Source: Fimbriimonadia bacterium
GTDB taxonomy: Bacteria; Armatimonadota; Fimbriimonadia; Fimbriimonadales; JABRVX01
NCBI GenBank assembly: GCA_039961735.1
Contig: JABRVX010000002.1
Span: 1 to 64,000, forward strand
DNA length: 64,000 bases
Reading direction: 5' to 3'
Shown: in pieces, positions 8,304 to 17,356 of the stretch
Position numbering within the stretch: the first letter of the stretch is position 1
How the letters are laid out: each line of letters begins with the position of its first letter
Position numbers and translations under genes: made by a program
Notes under the pieces: generated by a model
Databases searched by the model: none
Told to the model about the DNA's origin: nothing
What the model saw: the letters and a program-made list of their open reading frames with translations, nothing else

Positions 8304-8843
8304 CTAGCGTGCCCGTCGGCGGGCGAGCGCAGCGAGGCCCACGATGCCACTTGCCAACGCGGCGAGGGTCGAAGGCTCCGGAACCGGTGTCGGGTAGAAG
8401 CAGACACCGAAGTTGACGTGATCCGGGTTGACGTTATAGACGCTGAGCGTTACTGTCTCGCCAACCAGAACCGGATCACTCCAGAAGTACAGGTCCAACG
8501 TCGCACCGGTTGGCGGAGCGTTGTCCACCACCCAGTAGTCGAAGTTGCGGCCCTGCGGCTCATAGGGCGGATCCACGACCCAATCCACGTTCGAGACGTC
8601 CTGTCCCGTGGAGAAGATCTTGAAGTGAAAATCTCCCCACGCAACGTCGCTCTCGTTCGTAACCGTAACAATGACCCAGCCCGCCCACGGGGCTTCGTCC
8701 ACGTGCTCCAGGAACACAGCGGCGTCCTCTCCCGTGGAGGTAAACGAGCCGGTCCAGTACGCGTTATGCGCTCTCGCCTGGCTGGTCAGGCCGAGCGACA
8801 GAACAGACGCGACTAATAGCGACATGAAGGCAGTTCGCCTCAT
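8304..8843 (-). CDS. PEP-CTERM exosortase-substrate protein
   Basis: 179 aa. The start at 8843 is preceded by AAAGGAGG. A signal peptide (MRRTAFMSLLVASVLSLGL, cleavage near SQARA) is followed by a beta-rich secreted domain (YWTGSFTSTGEDAAVFLEHV, then VTVTNESDVAWGDFHFKIFS). The C-terminus is a classic PEP-CTERM sorting signal: VPEPS, a hydrophobic helix with LAALASGIVGLAALA, and a final Arg cluster. Exosortase (EpsH/XrtA family) would recognise this signal for surface or exopolysaccharide-linked sorting, but no exosortase is in the window. A TATAAT box on the minus strand (8946-8941) may be its promoter. Confidence 0.85.
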   Translation of the reverse strand: MRRTAFMSLLVASVLSLGLTSQARAHNAYWTGSFTSTGEDAAVFLEHVDEAPWAGWVIVTVTNESDVAWGDFHFKIFSTGQDVSNVDWVVDPPYEPQGRNFDYWVVDNAPPTGATLDLYFWSDPVLVGETVTLSVYNVNPDHVNFGVCFYPTPVPEPSTLAALASGIVGLAALARRRAR

Positions 8844-8940
8844 AAGTCGCCACCCTCCTTTTGATCTCATCCAGCGACAATCAAAGTGGGGCCAAACAAT
8901 GCACACGCGGCCCGACGTTCAGATGCGTCAGAGCAAAACC

Positions 8941-8946
8941 ATTATA
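8941..8946 (-). promoter_or_regulatory. Candidate -10 box for PEP-CTERM gene
   Basis: The minus strand reads TATAAT here, about 98 bases upstream of the start at 8843. No good -35 hexamer is seen at the expected distance, so the call rests on the -10 match and position alone. Confidence 0.35.
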
Positions 8947-9130
8947 ACCGGATTCCTGCCGAACACAGGGTCTTTTAGCGGGGGACTCACGACGTTTTCA
9001 CACTTCGGTCCCGGAAGCGGGGTGGTTTCCGAGCCGATGCCTCGGGCGCAGGGCGGATTCAGTACCAAAGTACCATCACTCGTTGGGCTCGACCGGCCCG
9101 GTGTCAGCCGGTCGCCCATCGGACCCTCGG

Positions 9131-9136
9131 TATAAT
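9131..9136 (+). promoter_or_regulatory. Candidate -10 box for rpiB-glyA
   Basis: A perfect TATAAT ends 14 bases before the rpiB ATG at 9151. Transcription would start around 9143, giving a leader of only about eight bases, and no Shine-Dalgarno is visible there. This suggests a very short-leader or nearly leaderless message. Confidence 0.45.
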
Positions 9137-9150
9137 CCGGCGGACCGAAC

Positions 9151-9591
9151 ATGAGAATCGCACTCGGCAGTGACCACGCTGGATACGAACTGAAGGAGCG
9201 AGCCAGAGCATGGCTGGCGGATAGGGGCTTCCAAACCGAGGACCTCGGCCCGAGCGGGCTCGAAGCCGTGGACTATCCGGACTTCGCGCACGCTGTATGC
9301 GACCGTGTAACCGGCGGCAAAGCCGACCTGGGAGTCTTGGTGTGTAAGACCGGGATCGGCATGTGCATCGCCGCAAACAAGCTGCCCGGAATCAGAGCAG
9401 CGCACCCGGCGAACGAGGAGGAAGCATTCCTCGCGCGGAGCCACAATAATGCCAACGTGCTGTGCCTAGGCGGTGGGACCACCGACCCCGACGCGGCTAT
9501 CGCTGTGCTGGACATGTTCGTTAGCACGCCATTCTCCAACGAGGAGCGACACATTCGCCGATTGGCGAAGATAGAAGCCCTCGAGCAATGA
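9151..9591 (+). CDS. rpiB: Ribose-5-phosphate isomerase B
   Basis: 146 aa, the usual RpiB/LacAB size. The enzyme interconverts ribose-5-phosphate and ribulose-5-phosphate in the pentose phosphate pathway. Visible motifs are the N-terminal [14 protein letters not shown] (Asp/His substrate-binding), the cysteine base in LVCKTGIGM (C65), and [31 protein letters not shown] follows. It overlaps a weak upstream reading of glyA by four bases. The functional glyA start lies 20 bases downstream of the rpiB stop, so the two form an operon, a pairing seen in many bacteria. Confidence 0.95.
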   Translation: MRIALGSDHAGYELKERARAWLADRGFQTEDLGPSGLEAVDYPDFAHAVCDRVTGGKADLGVLVCKTGIGMCIAANKLPGIRAAHPANEEEAFLARSHNNANVLCLGGGTTDPDAAIAVLDMFVSTPFSNEERHIRRLAKIEALEQ

Positions 9592-9611
9592 AGCTCGAGG
9601 AAGGAGGAATT

Positions 9612-10889
9612 ATGGAATCCGCATACGCCAACGCCGACGTTGAGCGACTTCGCACCGCGTCACTTGCTGAGACCGACCCCGAGGTCTATGCTGCCATCGA
9701 GGCCGAGAAGAAGCGACAGGAGCGCAACTTAGAGCTGATTGCGAGCGAGAACATCGCAAGCCGTGCCGTGCTGGAGGCGCTTGGCTCGGTCATGACCGAC
9801 AAGTACGCGGAGGGGTATCCCGGGAAGCGCTACTACGGCGGGTGCGAAAACGTGGACGTGGCAGAAAACCTGGCCATCGAACGTGCGAAAAAGCTGTTCG
9901 GTGCACAGCATGCCAACGTCCAACCTCACAGTGGCGCGCAGGCCAACATGGGTGTGTACTTCACGGTGCTGCAGCCGGGCGACACCATGATGGCCATGAA
10001 CCTCGCTCACGGCGGCCACCTAACCCATGGTAGCCCGGTCAACTTCAGCGGCATATTCTACAACGTCATCCCCTATGGCGTGCGAAAGGACACCGAGGTA
10101 ATTGACTACGACGAGCTGCGCGATCTAGCACTCCGCCACAGGCCGAAGCTGATCGTGGCGGGCGCAACCGTCTACCCGAGGGTGATTGACTTCGCACTGA
10201 TCCGGCAGATCGCGGACGAGACAGGTGCGCTGCTGATGGTGGATATGGCTCACCCGGCCGGCCTCATCGCTGCAGGTGAGTACCCGAGCCCCGTGCCTCA
10301 CGCACATTTTGTTACCTCTACCACGCACAAGACGCTGCGTGGACCACGAGGTGGGTTGATCCTCTGTGGAGAGGAGCACGCCGCGGCCATCAACAAGACT
10401 GTGTTCCCCGGCGTACAAGGCGGGCCGCTGATGCACTGCATCGCTGCCAAAGCGGTGGCTTTCGGAGAGGCGCTGCGCCCCGAGTTCAAAGCTTATCAGC
10501 GTCAGGTTCGGCTGAATGCACAAGCGTTGGCCGAAGGGATGAAGGAAGAGGGTTTTCGCATCATCGCGGGCGGGACGGACAGCCACCTCGCGCTGGCGGA
10601 CGTAACACCGTTCGGCTGCACGGGCAAGGAGGCGCAGATCGCGCTGGACGAGGTCAACATTACCACGAACCGCAACATGATCCCCTTCGACACGCAGAAG
10701 CCGTTCGTCACCAGCGGGATCCGCGTGGGTACTCCTGCCGTTACCACACGAGGGATGAAGGAAGCCGAGATGCGCCAGATCGCGTCGTTGCTAGCACGCG
10801 GCCTGCGCCACCGTGCGGACGAGGCTGTGCGAGCGGCTCTTCGCGAAGAGGTTCAGGCGCTCACCGCTCGCTTCCCCGTGCATGGATAG
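9612..10889 (+). CDS. glyA: Serine hydroxymethyltransferase
   Basis: 425 aa, typical. The ATG at 9612 is chosen because AAGGAGGAATT precedes it. GlyA is a PLP enzyme converting serine and tetrahydrofolate to glycine and methylene-tetrahydrofolate, the main one-carbon source. The PLP lysine is in [15 protein letters not shown] (K240). The PLP-ring aspartate is in MVDMAHPAG (D211). [24 protein letters not shown] and [10 protein letters not shown] are all canonical. It is co-transcribed with rpiB. Confidence 0.97.
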   Translation: MESAYANADVERLRTASLAETDPEVYAAIEAEKKRQERNLELIASENIASRAVLEALGSVMTDKYAEGYPGKRYYGGCENVDVAENLAIERAKKLFGAQHANVQPHSGAQANMGVYFTVLQPGDTMMAMNLAHGGHLTHGSPVNFSGIFYNVIPYGVRKDTEVIDYDELRDLALRHRPKLIVAGATVYPRVIDFALIRQIADETGALLMVDMAHPAGLIAAGEYPSPVPHAHFVTSTTHKTLRGPRGGLILCGEEHAAAINKTVFPGVQGGPLMHCIAAKAVAFGEALRPEFKAYQRQVRLNAQALAEGMKEEGFRIIAGGTDSHLALADVTPFGCTGKEAQIALDEVNITTNRNMIPFDTQKPFVTSGIRVGTPAVTTRGMKEAEMRQIASLLARGLRHRADEAVRAALREEVQALTARFPVHG

Positions 10890-11148
10890 CAGGTGGTTTC
10901 GCGTTCCCGGCGACAGGAGGTTGTGATAAGCCGGGCGGCGCGGGCAGGGACCAGGCGCTCTCGATGTCTCCGAACACCTGGGGTTCTATGTCCCCTGTCC
11001 AAAAAAGAGTCGGAGGGAGGGCGGAACGCTTCGGTTGCGGCGTCTAGTCGGAAACCAACCGGTCCAGAGGGAGTGTGGCTGCGACCGTACAAATGCGTTG
11101 CGGCCCGGCTTTCTGGCCGGGCCGAAGAGCGAAGAGAAGAGCGCTGTC
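10890..11148. other. Intergenic region between glyA and aldolase gene
   Basis: Convergent gene ends flank this 259-base gap. A hairpin with arms cggcccgg (11101-11108) and ccgggccg (11117-11124) could serve as a terminator, but it lacks a U-run on either strand. I see no coding sequence with a plausible start. Confidence 0.4.
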
Positions 11149-12069
11149 TCAGCGGCTGTAGCGCAGAAGTATCTCTCGGAACCGAGCCACGATATTCATC
11201 GCCTCCGGCCAAGGTCGCTGCCATACGTTGCGACCGAAGATGAGGCCCGTCGCGCCGGCTTCCATCGAAAGCTCGACCTTCCGCACTACTTCCTCGTCCG
11301 TATCCTTCGAGCCGCCGGATATGATCACGAACTGCTTGCCTGCCGAGGCGATCACGCGGCGGATCATCTCCGCATCGCTCTCCTGAAGCTCGTTGTAGGG
11401 CTTGGGCATCATCGCCTGTTTCTCGGGCGAGACCTTCTTCGGGAAGTTGATCTTCACGACGTCGCTGCCCAGCTCACAGGCCACGCGTGCGGCATAGTCA
11501 ATCGCGTACACGCTTTCCGCGCCACCCTTTTTGTCCACGTATTCGCCGCGCGGGTAAGCCCAGACGATGATCGGGATGCCGAGCTGCTCCGCCTCCCGCC
11601 GCACCTGCTGGAAGTTCGCGAAGTCCTCGTACTGATTCGGCGAGCCGACATACAGCGTATAGCCGACAGCGTCTGCGCCCAAGCGGCATGCGTCCTCCAC
11701 GCCGGCAATCATGCAAGAGAGAGCGGCATCGGAGGGCGGGATCTCGGTCTTACCGTTCACCTTGAGTACCAGCGGAACGTGGCCGGCGTACGAACGCATG
11801 TACTTCTCGGCGAGGCCGTACTGAAAGACGATTGCGCTGAAGTTGCCTTCCTTCGCCAGCTTCAATTCGTACTCAGGGTCGGCAGAGTCTGGGTTCGGGA
11901 AGAAGTCGCGCGGTCCGTGCTCTAGGCCTTGGTCAATCGGCAGGAGCAGCATCGTGCCGTTGCCGGGTCCGTGCCGATACATGAGCCTTCGCAGCCGAGC
12001 GACCTTACCCGTCCCATGCTGGTCCATTTCGTCGAGCGTCCAGCGCTTGACCGGTGCTAGTGTTGCCAT
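11149..12069 (-). CDS. Class I (DhnA-type) fructose-bisphosphate aldolase
   Basis: 306 aa. It belongs to the archaeal/bacterial DhnA (FbaB) Schiff-base aldolase family, which cleaves fructose-1,6-bisphosphate to dihydroxyacetone phosphate and glyceraldehyde-3-phosphate. Key features are LLLPIDQGLEHGP, the barrel strand GSDVVKINFP with the Schiff-base lysine candidate K206, and the phosphate-binding VIISGGSKD. The C-terminal strand GATGLIFGRNVWQR is also present. Start by ATG at 12069 with GGAAAGG upstream at somewhat long spacing. It is monocistronic on the minus strand. Confidence 0.93.
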   Translation of the reverse strand: MATLAPVKRWTLDEMDQHGTGKVARLRRLMYRHGPGNGTMLLLPIDQGLEHGPRDFFPNPDSADPEYELKLAKEGNFSAIVFQYGLAEKYMRSYAGHVPLVLKVNGKTEIPPSDAALSCMIAGVEDACRLGADAVGYTLYVGSPNQYEDFANFQQVRREAEQLGIPIIVWAYPRGEYVDKKGGAESVYAIDYAARVACELGSDVVKINFPKKVSPEKQAMMPKPYNELQESDAEMIRRVIASAGKQFVIISGGSKDTDEEVVRKVELSMEAGATGLIFGRNVWQRPWPEAMNIVARFREILLRYSR

Positions 12070-12578
12070 CTACACCACAACCTTTCCATGAGAGTTGGAG
12101 CCTCGAGGGTTGGGACGATTGTACCTGCAGCCATCTTTGCATCGGACCTAGATCGGGGTAGGGCGGGCCCGAGGGCGCCCTGCGTTAAAAAAGGAAGCCG
12201 AGGGTCAGCTCGGCAGGTGTAGGTCAGAGTCTAATCGAGTTCTCCCACAGAATGAGAACCATGTCAGGTCTTGATTGTTATTTGTTTGTTTGCTTGGTCA
12301 GAACTCACCATCAGGTTAGGGACTTATGTGTGTCCTTATGGAGGGCAGGCTTTGCTCTGCCCTTCTCTCGTTGCAGAGGACGTGCCGAAGGTCCCGAAAG
12401 GTTCACGGCCAAGACCGCTGCACCCGAAGAAACCGCCGGTCACGGGCCCCCTGCTAAACGGTCTCCTACAGTGTACCGCGGTCTTTGCCATTTGGCCACC
12501 CAGCAAATGCGCTTGGCCTGCAACGTTTCCTCTCGCTCGAGTATTGCGTAGCCCATGAGCCGACGTCCCGAACCGCGG
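12070..12578. other. 509-base intergenic region
   Basis: No supported gene. A local AT-rich patch (tgttatttgtttgtttgctt, about 12275-12294) and a hairpin with arms agggcag (12342-12348) and ctgccct (12357-12363) are the only structures seen. The region lies upstream of the aldolase gene and downstream of the DUF3857 gene, so it should hold the aldolase promoter, but I cannot pick one with confidence. Confidence 0.4.
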
Positions 12579-14513
12579 TTATTTGCCGGCTGGCACACGC
12601 AGTACAACCTTGCCTTCGGAGGCTTTCCGCCAAGCTTCTTCCGCTTCCAGCACCTTGTCTAGGTCGGATGCCGGGAGCCTCGCTTCAAAGTACTCGGTAC
12701 GCGACTTGATTCGGATCCACTCGCCATCCCTGGTAACGGTGCGCGTCCAGCGCATTCCGGGTCGAGTCAACTCGAGAGGCTTTAGGCACTCGACCACTTC
12801 CCAGCCCGGAGGCACTCGCACCTCGATCTCGTCTTCCTCGGGGTCGTCGGCAACGAACACGAAAGGATGATCGCGTTTGCCATTCTTGCCGACATAGTCT
12901 TCCATGTCTATCTCCGTATCCTCGGCCTCCTCGGTCAACACGTCGAGAAGGAGCATGTCGCCGATCCGTGTGCCGACCTTCGACGCTTTGCCCTTTACGA
13001 CGACTTCCCCCATCTGACCCAGCTTATCCGGATCCGATATCTCGACCACGACGCCCTTAACGGTGGGGAAGAGGCTTTCCAGCATGGTCTTGAACACTTG
13101 ATCGAAGTACTTCTTGCTGTCCTCCACTTTCGGGTCGTCGATTTCTCTGCGGATGCCTGGAGGAGTCTGGATGCGCACCATCACGTTCGCAGCCCCGTCT
13201 TCCATCAGCTCGATAGACAGCACGCTCCGCGTGCTGTCCGGCTCGAAGTCGTTGCGCTTCGGCGCGGTCACCACCGAGCCACCGCTCTCGTCTACCAGCA
13301 GCACGGGGACGCCGCGGACCGACTCCGGCACCAGTCCGAACAGCGACTGACCGGCGGCCGGGTCGAGCCAATAATCCTGCCCATCCACCTTGGCCACGAC
13401 GACGACATGGTCGAAGCGGTGGATGTTCGGCAGAGAATCGTCGAATTTGCGCTTCTGGCTGGCGGCGAGTAAGGCAAGCTGCGATTGGATTCCATGTTTC
13501 TTCAGTGCCGCAGCCAGGAACACGCTTTGGTCTTTGCAGTCGCCGAACTGCCGCTTGAAAGTCTCGTCTGGCGGAACCGGCTTGTGCGTACCGTCACCCA
13601 GAGCAGTGGAAACGTAGCGAAGGTTTTTCGTCACCCAGTCCCAGATCTTCTCCGCCTTCGTCAGAGGCTCCGTGGCGTCTCCGACTGCTACCTTCATGGC
13701 TTGTTCCGCTTCGTTGCCGAGGGTCATCATCGGGGAGGTGACACCCCAATACCACTTTGAGATGTCCGACCATGCTGCGGTGGTCGTGTACTCTGTGAAC
13801 GGGCACATCTCGTCGGGCGGCGGCATCCAATGTTCCTTGTCCAGTTTCTCCAAGCGTTCCATCTGCCACGTCTTTCGAACTCGCTTGCCGCCATCGATCA
13901 TCTCTGTGCTTTCCTGTGGCGAGCCGTTCACGTGTCGAATGCGGAGGGCCGTCTCGGCGGGGGATTCGATAACCAACGTGCTGCGGACTACCGGGGTACC
14001 GCTCCAGTACCTCCATGAGCCTGCAAAATGCCCCGGCATCACTTCGCGCTCGTACTCCTCCACATAGGCGTAGTACAAGATGGCTCCTACGGTGACGCGA
14101 GGAAAGTCGAAACGGATCGAGCCGCGCCCCTCCTGCACTACGGAACGACGAATGTCCGACTGCTTTACCGCTACCACTTCGCCGTCGGGCAGGAGGGTGC
14201 GAGCCTCGAAGAAGGGGACTTTGGAGTAGAAGCTGTTATAAGATACGTAATCGCTCTCCCAGCCCTCGTTCAGCCCCGTCTCCTTCGAAATCTTCACAGC
14301 GTGCTGCGTGACCTCGTAAGACTTGCCGTCCTTGAACAGCACCACTACCGTTCGATCGAGCACTACCGCGGACGGCGCGTCCGAGTCTTCGGGGACCGTC
14401 GCAGCCAACTGTCGTATCTGCTCGTCGGCCACCATCTCGTCCTGCCAGAAAGCGTGCTCCTGGCTTCCGAGATGGGCTACGGCTGACAGAACGAGCATCG
14501 CAAAACCGATCAT
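12579..14513 (-). CDS. DUF3857 plus transglutaminase-like exported protein
   Basis: 644 aa from 14513, chosen for AGGAGAAGTCCT upstream and the signal-peptide-like MIGFAMLVLSAVAHLGS. Residues about 55-215 look like DUF3857 (VVVLFKDGKSYEVTQHAVKI, FPRVTVGAILYYAYVEEYER). A transglutaminase-like core follows with the apparent triad intact: C326 in FGDCKDQSVFLAAAL, H369 in FDHVVV and D384 in YWLDPAAG. The remainder to 644 is beta-rich. The family usually sits in the periplasm with an unknown cross-linking or peptidase activity. It is divergent from the HEXXH lipoprotein gene. Confidence 0.85.
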   Translation of the reverse strand: MIGFAMLVLSAVAHLGSQEHAFWQDEMVADEQIRQLAATVPEDSDAPSAVVLDRTVVVLFKDGKSYEVTQHAVKISKETGLNEGWESDYVSYNSFYSKVPFFEARTLLPDGEVVAVKQSDIRRSVVQEGRGSIRFDFPRVTVGAILYYAYVEEYEREVMPGHFAGSWRYWSGTPVVRSTLVIESPAETALRIRHVNGSPQESTEMIDGGKRVRKTWQMERLEKLDKEHWMPPPDEMCPFTEYTTTAAWSDISKWYWGVTSPMMTLGNEAEQAMKVAVGDATEPLTKAEKIWDWVTKNLRYVSTALGDGTHKPVPPDETFKRQFGDCKDQSVFLAAALKKHGIQSQLALLAASQKRKFDDSLPNIHRFDHVVVVAKVDGQDYWLDPAAGQSLFGLVPESVRGVPVLLVDESGGSVVTAPKRNDFEPDSTRSVLSIELMEDGAANVMVRIQTPPGIRREIDDPKVEDSKKYFDQVFKTMLESLFPTVKGVVVEISDPDKLGQMGEVVVKGKASKVGTRIGDMLLLDVLTEEAEDTEIDMEDYVGKNGKRDHPFVFVADDPEEDEIEVRVPPGWEVVECLKPLELTRPGMRWTRTVTRDGEWIRIKSRTEYFEARLPASDLDKVLEAEEAWRKASEGKVVLRVPAGK

Positions 14514-14678
14514 AGGACTTCTCCTGCCACTCGTGTGCGAGCATGTTACCTTGCAATAGCGGTTCACGAGGGTACTTTTGCAGTCGAACCTCGCTGAGAG
14601 CACACGTTGTTTTCCTGAGTGTACACTAGGCGATGGATTCGTGCGCCGGTTTCGGCATGTGAACGAGTTAGGAGGGGC

Positions 14679-15821
14679 ATGACAGCTTTTCGCGCGCTTG
14701 GCATTCTCGCGGCACTCTCGGGCGTCTGGCTGGTGGGCTGCACGTCGGAGCGCACTGCTGCAGCCAGTCCGTTGGCTTTCCCAGAGAGCACGCAGGCACG
14801 TGTCGTGGATACCCGCGTAGCGGGCGAGCGGCTGATCGTTCGCACGGCGATGAAGGAGGTCCCTCATCCGATTTCCGATCCCACCGATCCTAAGACGGTG
14901 TACGCCTTTCTCAGCACCGGATACGCCCGCAGAGCAGACGCCGCCGCTGGCATGCAGGCTATCCTTCGCGTAGAGGTGTTTGCGGAGCAGCGCGAAGACC
15001 TATCTTACGCCGATCGGGTATGCCTCTACCTACTGCGGCTGTGGGACATGCTCTCTGGGCGACTGGACATGGACCACCCGCTGCAATACCGCCGCACCGT
15101 GAGCGTGTTCCTCAAGCGTGATGGCAGACCGGGTGGCGAACAGCGGATCACGGTGGGCCCCGACGAAAACGGACGCCCTATCAAGAGAAACACCATTCAC
15201 ATCTACGACATCGCTTCCCTCACGGACCCGATGCAGATCTGCAGGGAGCTCGCACACGAGTACGGGCACGCCGTGCTTCCCGCCATCGGTGGCTTTCGGG
15301 AGCCGGAAGAGTGGATCAACGGACTGATGGGCGAGCGCCTCTTCTTGAGATGGCTGCTCGAGGAGATGGAGGCCGGGCGCATCCCGCCCGCCGAGGCCTT
15401 CGACCTGCAACCGGATACGCTGAAGACCTGGCTCGCCCCGCGAGTGGACCGCCTTAGCGCGGAGGTCTTATCGAAGGGAATCTCATCTCCGGCGGAGCTC
15501 CGCGAGTCGGACCGTTTCTTGGGGTTCGTGTTAGCAGTCGACTCGGTGTACGGGGCAAAACTGTTGGGTCGCGGATTGATGCTCGCGAATGGCAATCGGC
15601 CGGAAGATGTGCTGAAAGGCATCACGCAAGCCATCGGCGAGCATGAAGAGCGGAAGCTGAATGTGCCGAAGGAGGCGAATGGGAAGCCTTTCTGGACGCT
15701 GCTCCCAGGCTCGGGATGGAAGCTCGAAGGAGCCAAGCTGATCGAAGCGCGAGACGGCGGGTGGGTGCGGATCGAACCGACGTCCAGCGTGATCTCGGTG
15801 AAACGACCTACCAAACCATGA
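14679..15821 (+). CDS. Lipoprotein with HEXXH metallopeptidase-like motif
   Basis: 380 aa. The start at 14679 has GGAGGGGC upstream. The lipobox LVGC places the lipid-modified cysteine at residue 21. A helical region leads to ICRELAHEYGHAVLP, an HEXXH zinc-peptidase signature at H193-H197, followed by EPEEWINGLMGERLF where a third ligand could lie. The acidic residues after it make a gluzincin-like fold plausible, but I do not recognise the family. It overlaps acpS through ATGA, so the two are translationally coupled even though no functional link is obvious. Confidence 0.7.
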   Translation: MTAFRALGILAALSGVWLVGCTSERTAAASPLAFPESTQARVVDTRVAGERLIVRTAMKEVPHPISDPTDPKTVYAFLSTGYARRADAAAGMQAILRVEVFAEQREDLSYADRVCLYLLRLWDMLSGRLDMDHPLQYRRTVSVFLKRDGRPGGEQRITVGPDENGRPIKRNTIHIYDIASLTDPMQICRELAHEYGHAVLPAIGGFREPEEWINGLMGERLFLRWLLEEMEAGRIPPAEAFDLQPDTLKTWLAPRVDRLSAEVLSKGISSPAELRESDRFLGFVLAVDSVYGAKLLGRGLMLANGNRPEDVLKGITQAIGEHEERKLNVPKEANGKPFWTLLPGSGWKLEGAKLIEARDGGWVRIEPTSSVISVKRPTKP

Positions 15822-16174
15822 GCGTGCGTGGCATTGGCATGGACGTGATCGAGATCGGTCGCATCCGACTGGTCCGAGATTCTCTGCCTCGGTTCGCGCG
15901 CCGGATATGCACGGAGAGGGAGCTGACAGCCATAGGCCCCGACCCGTTGGCGCAATCGTTGGCGGGCAGGTTTGCGGCTAAAGAAGCGGTGGCAAAGGCG
16001 CTCGGGCGGTCCTTCCGTTGGCACGACGTCGAGATCTTGCCGGATGCCATGGGAAAGCCAATGGTAGCTCTGAGCGGTCCGGCGCGGGAGATGACCGGAG
16101 GTGGCGAGGTGCTGGTCAGCATCACGCACACGCGAACCGTCGCAGCCGCCACTGCGCTGTGGGTGGAGGAGTGA
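15818..16174 (+). CDS. acpS: Holo-[acyl-carrier-protein] synthase
   Basis: 118 aa, a normal AcpS length. It transfers the 4'-phosphopantetheine group from CoA to acyl carrier protein, needed for fatty acid synthesis. Motifs are RGIGMDVIEIGRI with the metal-binding Asp (D9), then AGRFAAKEAVAKAL with the conserved Glu and Lys. VLVSITHTRTVAAATAL closes the fold. The ATG overlaps the upstream stop (ATGA); a second in-frame Met at residue 8 is a possible alternative start. Confidence 0.95.
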   Translation: MSVRGIGMDVIEIGRIRLVRDSLPRFARRICTERELTAIGPDPLAQSLAGRFAAKEAVAKALGRSFRWHDVEILPDAMGKPMVALSGPAREMTGGGEVLVSITHTRTVAAATALWVEE

Positions 16175-16236
16175 GCGGGAATGCCCATGAATGGTAGTCC
16201 GTCAGTCTTCACGTTCCTATCGGTACCCATGAAGTC

Positions 16237-16343
16237 CGTCATGCCGAGCCTGTCGAAGCATGACGCCGACTGCCGCGATGGTAGTATCCGAAGTCGGGAG
16301 CGTACTATCCGAGAAAGCATGCTTCGACAGGCTCGGCATGACG
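16237..16343. repeat. Paired 26-bp inverted repeat (palindrome family A)
   Basis: Arms 16237-16262 and 16318-16343 are exact reverse complements (core atgccgagcctgtcgaagca) separated by 55 bases. It is the same family as 6314-6421 and the repeats near 52500. It occupies the 311-base gap between acpS and purN, where nothing else is seen. Confidence 0.9.
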
Positions 16344-16485
16344 CGCTCCTCAGCACGTTCTACTCCGCAAAGCGCTCTCCGCAGTCCGCGTTCCACCTAT
16401 CCCTCACCACTCGCAGTCGTGCGGGTTCGTGCCCTCTTACGGGGCCATGCGGTGCCAGAAGCACGATAAAAGTAGGTAATAGGTG

Positions 16486-17103
16486 ATGAACGGTAGACGT
16501 GCTCGACTCGTGCTGATGGCTTCCGGCGTGTCGCGCGGCAGCAATATGCGAGCGATCATCGCCGCGACGAGGGACGGTCGCGTGAGCGCAGACGTGGTAG
16601 GTGCCATCCTAACACGCTCCGACTCCCCCGCGCTCACGATGTTGCAGGAGCACGACGTGCCCGTCACCATACTGTCTCCCAAAGAACTCGGTGAGCAATA
16701 CGGGGCTCGGCTGCTCGAGACACTCGCATCCATGCAGCCTGACCTGATATGCCTCGCGGGGTACATGCGGCTCCTACCGGAGGCCGTCGTCCGCTCCTAC
16801 CCCCAACGCATTCTCAACATCCACCCTGCGCTGCTGCCGAAGTACGGCGGCAAGGGAATGTATGGCGAAAGAGTGCACGAGGCGGTAATCGCAGCGGGGG
16901 AGGGCGAGTCGGGTTGCACGGTGCACTACGTGGACGAAGAGTACGATCACGGCGAGATCTTGCTGCAGACGAGAGTGCCGGTTCTGCCGGACGACACGCC
17001 CGAGTCGCTGGCGCACCGAATCCTTCCGATGGAGCACGAGACGTACCCGAGGGCCATCGCTATCGCGCTCGAACGGCTTGACTCGCCCAGCGCGTCTCGG
17101 TAG
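16486..17103 (+). CDS. purN: Phosphoribosylglycinamide formyltransferase
   Basis: 205 aa. PurN formylates GAR with 10-formyl-tetrahydrofolate in purine synthesis. Catalytic residues are in place: N111 and H113 in ILNIHPALLPKYGGKGMYG and D150 in VHYVDEEYDHGEIL. The N-terminal MASGVSRGSNMRAII replaces the commoner SGNGSN loop but keeps GSN. The ATG at 16486 is preferred; an in-frame GTG lies one codon upstream and AGG sits just before both. No other purine genes are nearby. Confidence 0.93.
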   Translation: MNGRRARLVLMASGVSRGSNMRAIIAATRDGRVSADVVGAILTRSDSPALTMLQEHDVPVTILSPKELGEQYGARLLETLASMQPDLICLAGYMRLLPEAVVRSYPQRILNIHPALLPKYGGKGMYGERVHEAVIAAGEGESGCTVHYVDEEYDHGEILLQTRVPVLPDDTPESLAHRILPMEHETYPRAIAIALERLDSPSASR

Positions 17104-17137
17104 ACTGGGCCTATCTGGCCCGCGAAGGGGGAGTGAG

Positions 17138-17356
17138 ATGCGACAGAAGGTTGGAACTGTCACTGCGGCACTGGTGATCTTTGGCGTCCTCTTGTGTGCC
17201 GTGGCGGCGTACTACTGGTTCGGACAGCGCAAGACTGCACCGGACAAGGAGCCCTCCATGATCTCTGCGATGGGCAAGCTGCAGCAGCTCACTCCCGAGC
17301 AGCGCAAAGAAATCGGGCGCAAGGCGGAAGAGGCCGCGAAGCAATATGGTAAGTAG
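17138..17356 (+). CDS. Small single-pass membrane protein
   Basis: 72 aa with GGGGGAG four bases before the ATG. One TM helix (about 8-28, VTAALVIFGVLLCAVAAYYW) is followed by a charged soluble tail (LTPEQRKEIGRKAEEAAKQY). Not recognised. It overlaps the prepilin-like gene by 11 bases, so the two are probably co-translated and may be co-functional at the envelope. Confidence 0.65.
   Translation: MRQKVGTVTAALVIFGVLLCAVAAYYWFGQRKTAPDKEPSMISAMGKLQQLTPEQRKEIGRKAEEAAKQYGK

Noticed and set aside
11101-11124. Strong terminator between glyA and the aldolase gene
   Set aside because: The stem is only eight base pairs with no U-run, so I report it only as a possible hairpin.
11035-11925. 296-aa plus-strand reading frame opposite the aldolase gene
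   Set aside because: It is a shadow of a strongly conserved gene on the other strand, with His/Arg-rich, non-protein-like content.
12070-12578. Non-coding RNA or tRNA in the large gap
   Set aside because: I found no cloverleaf, conserved RNA motif or promoter-terminator pair.
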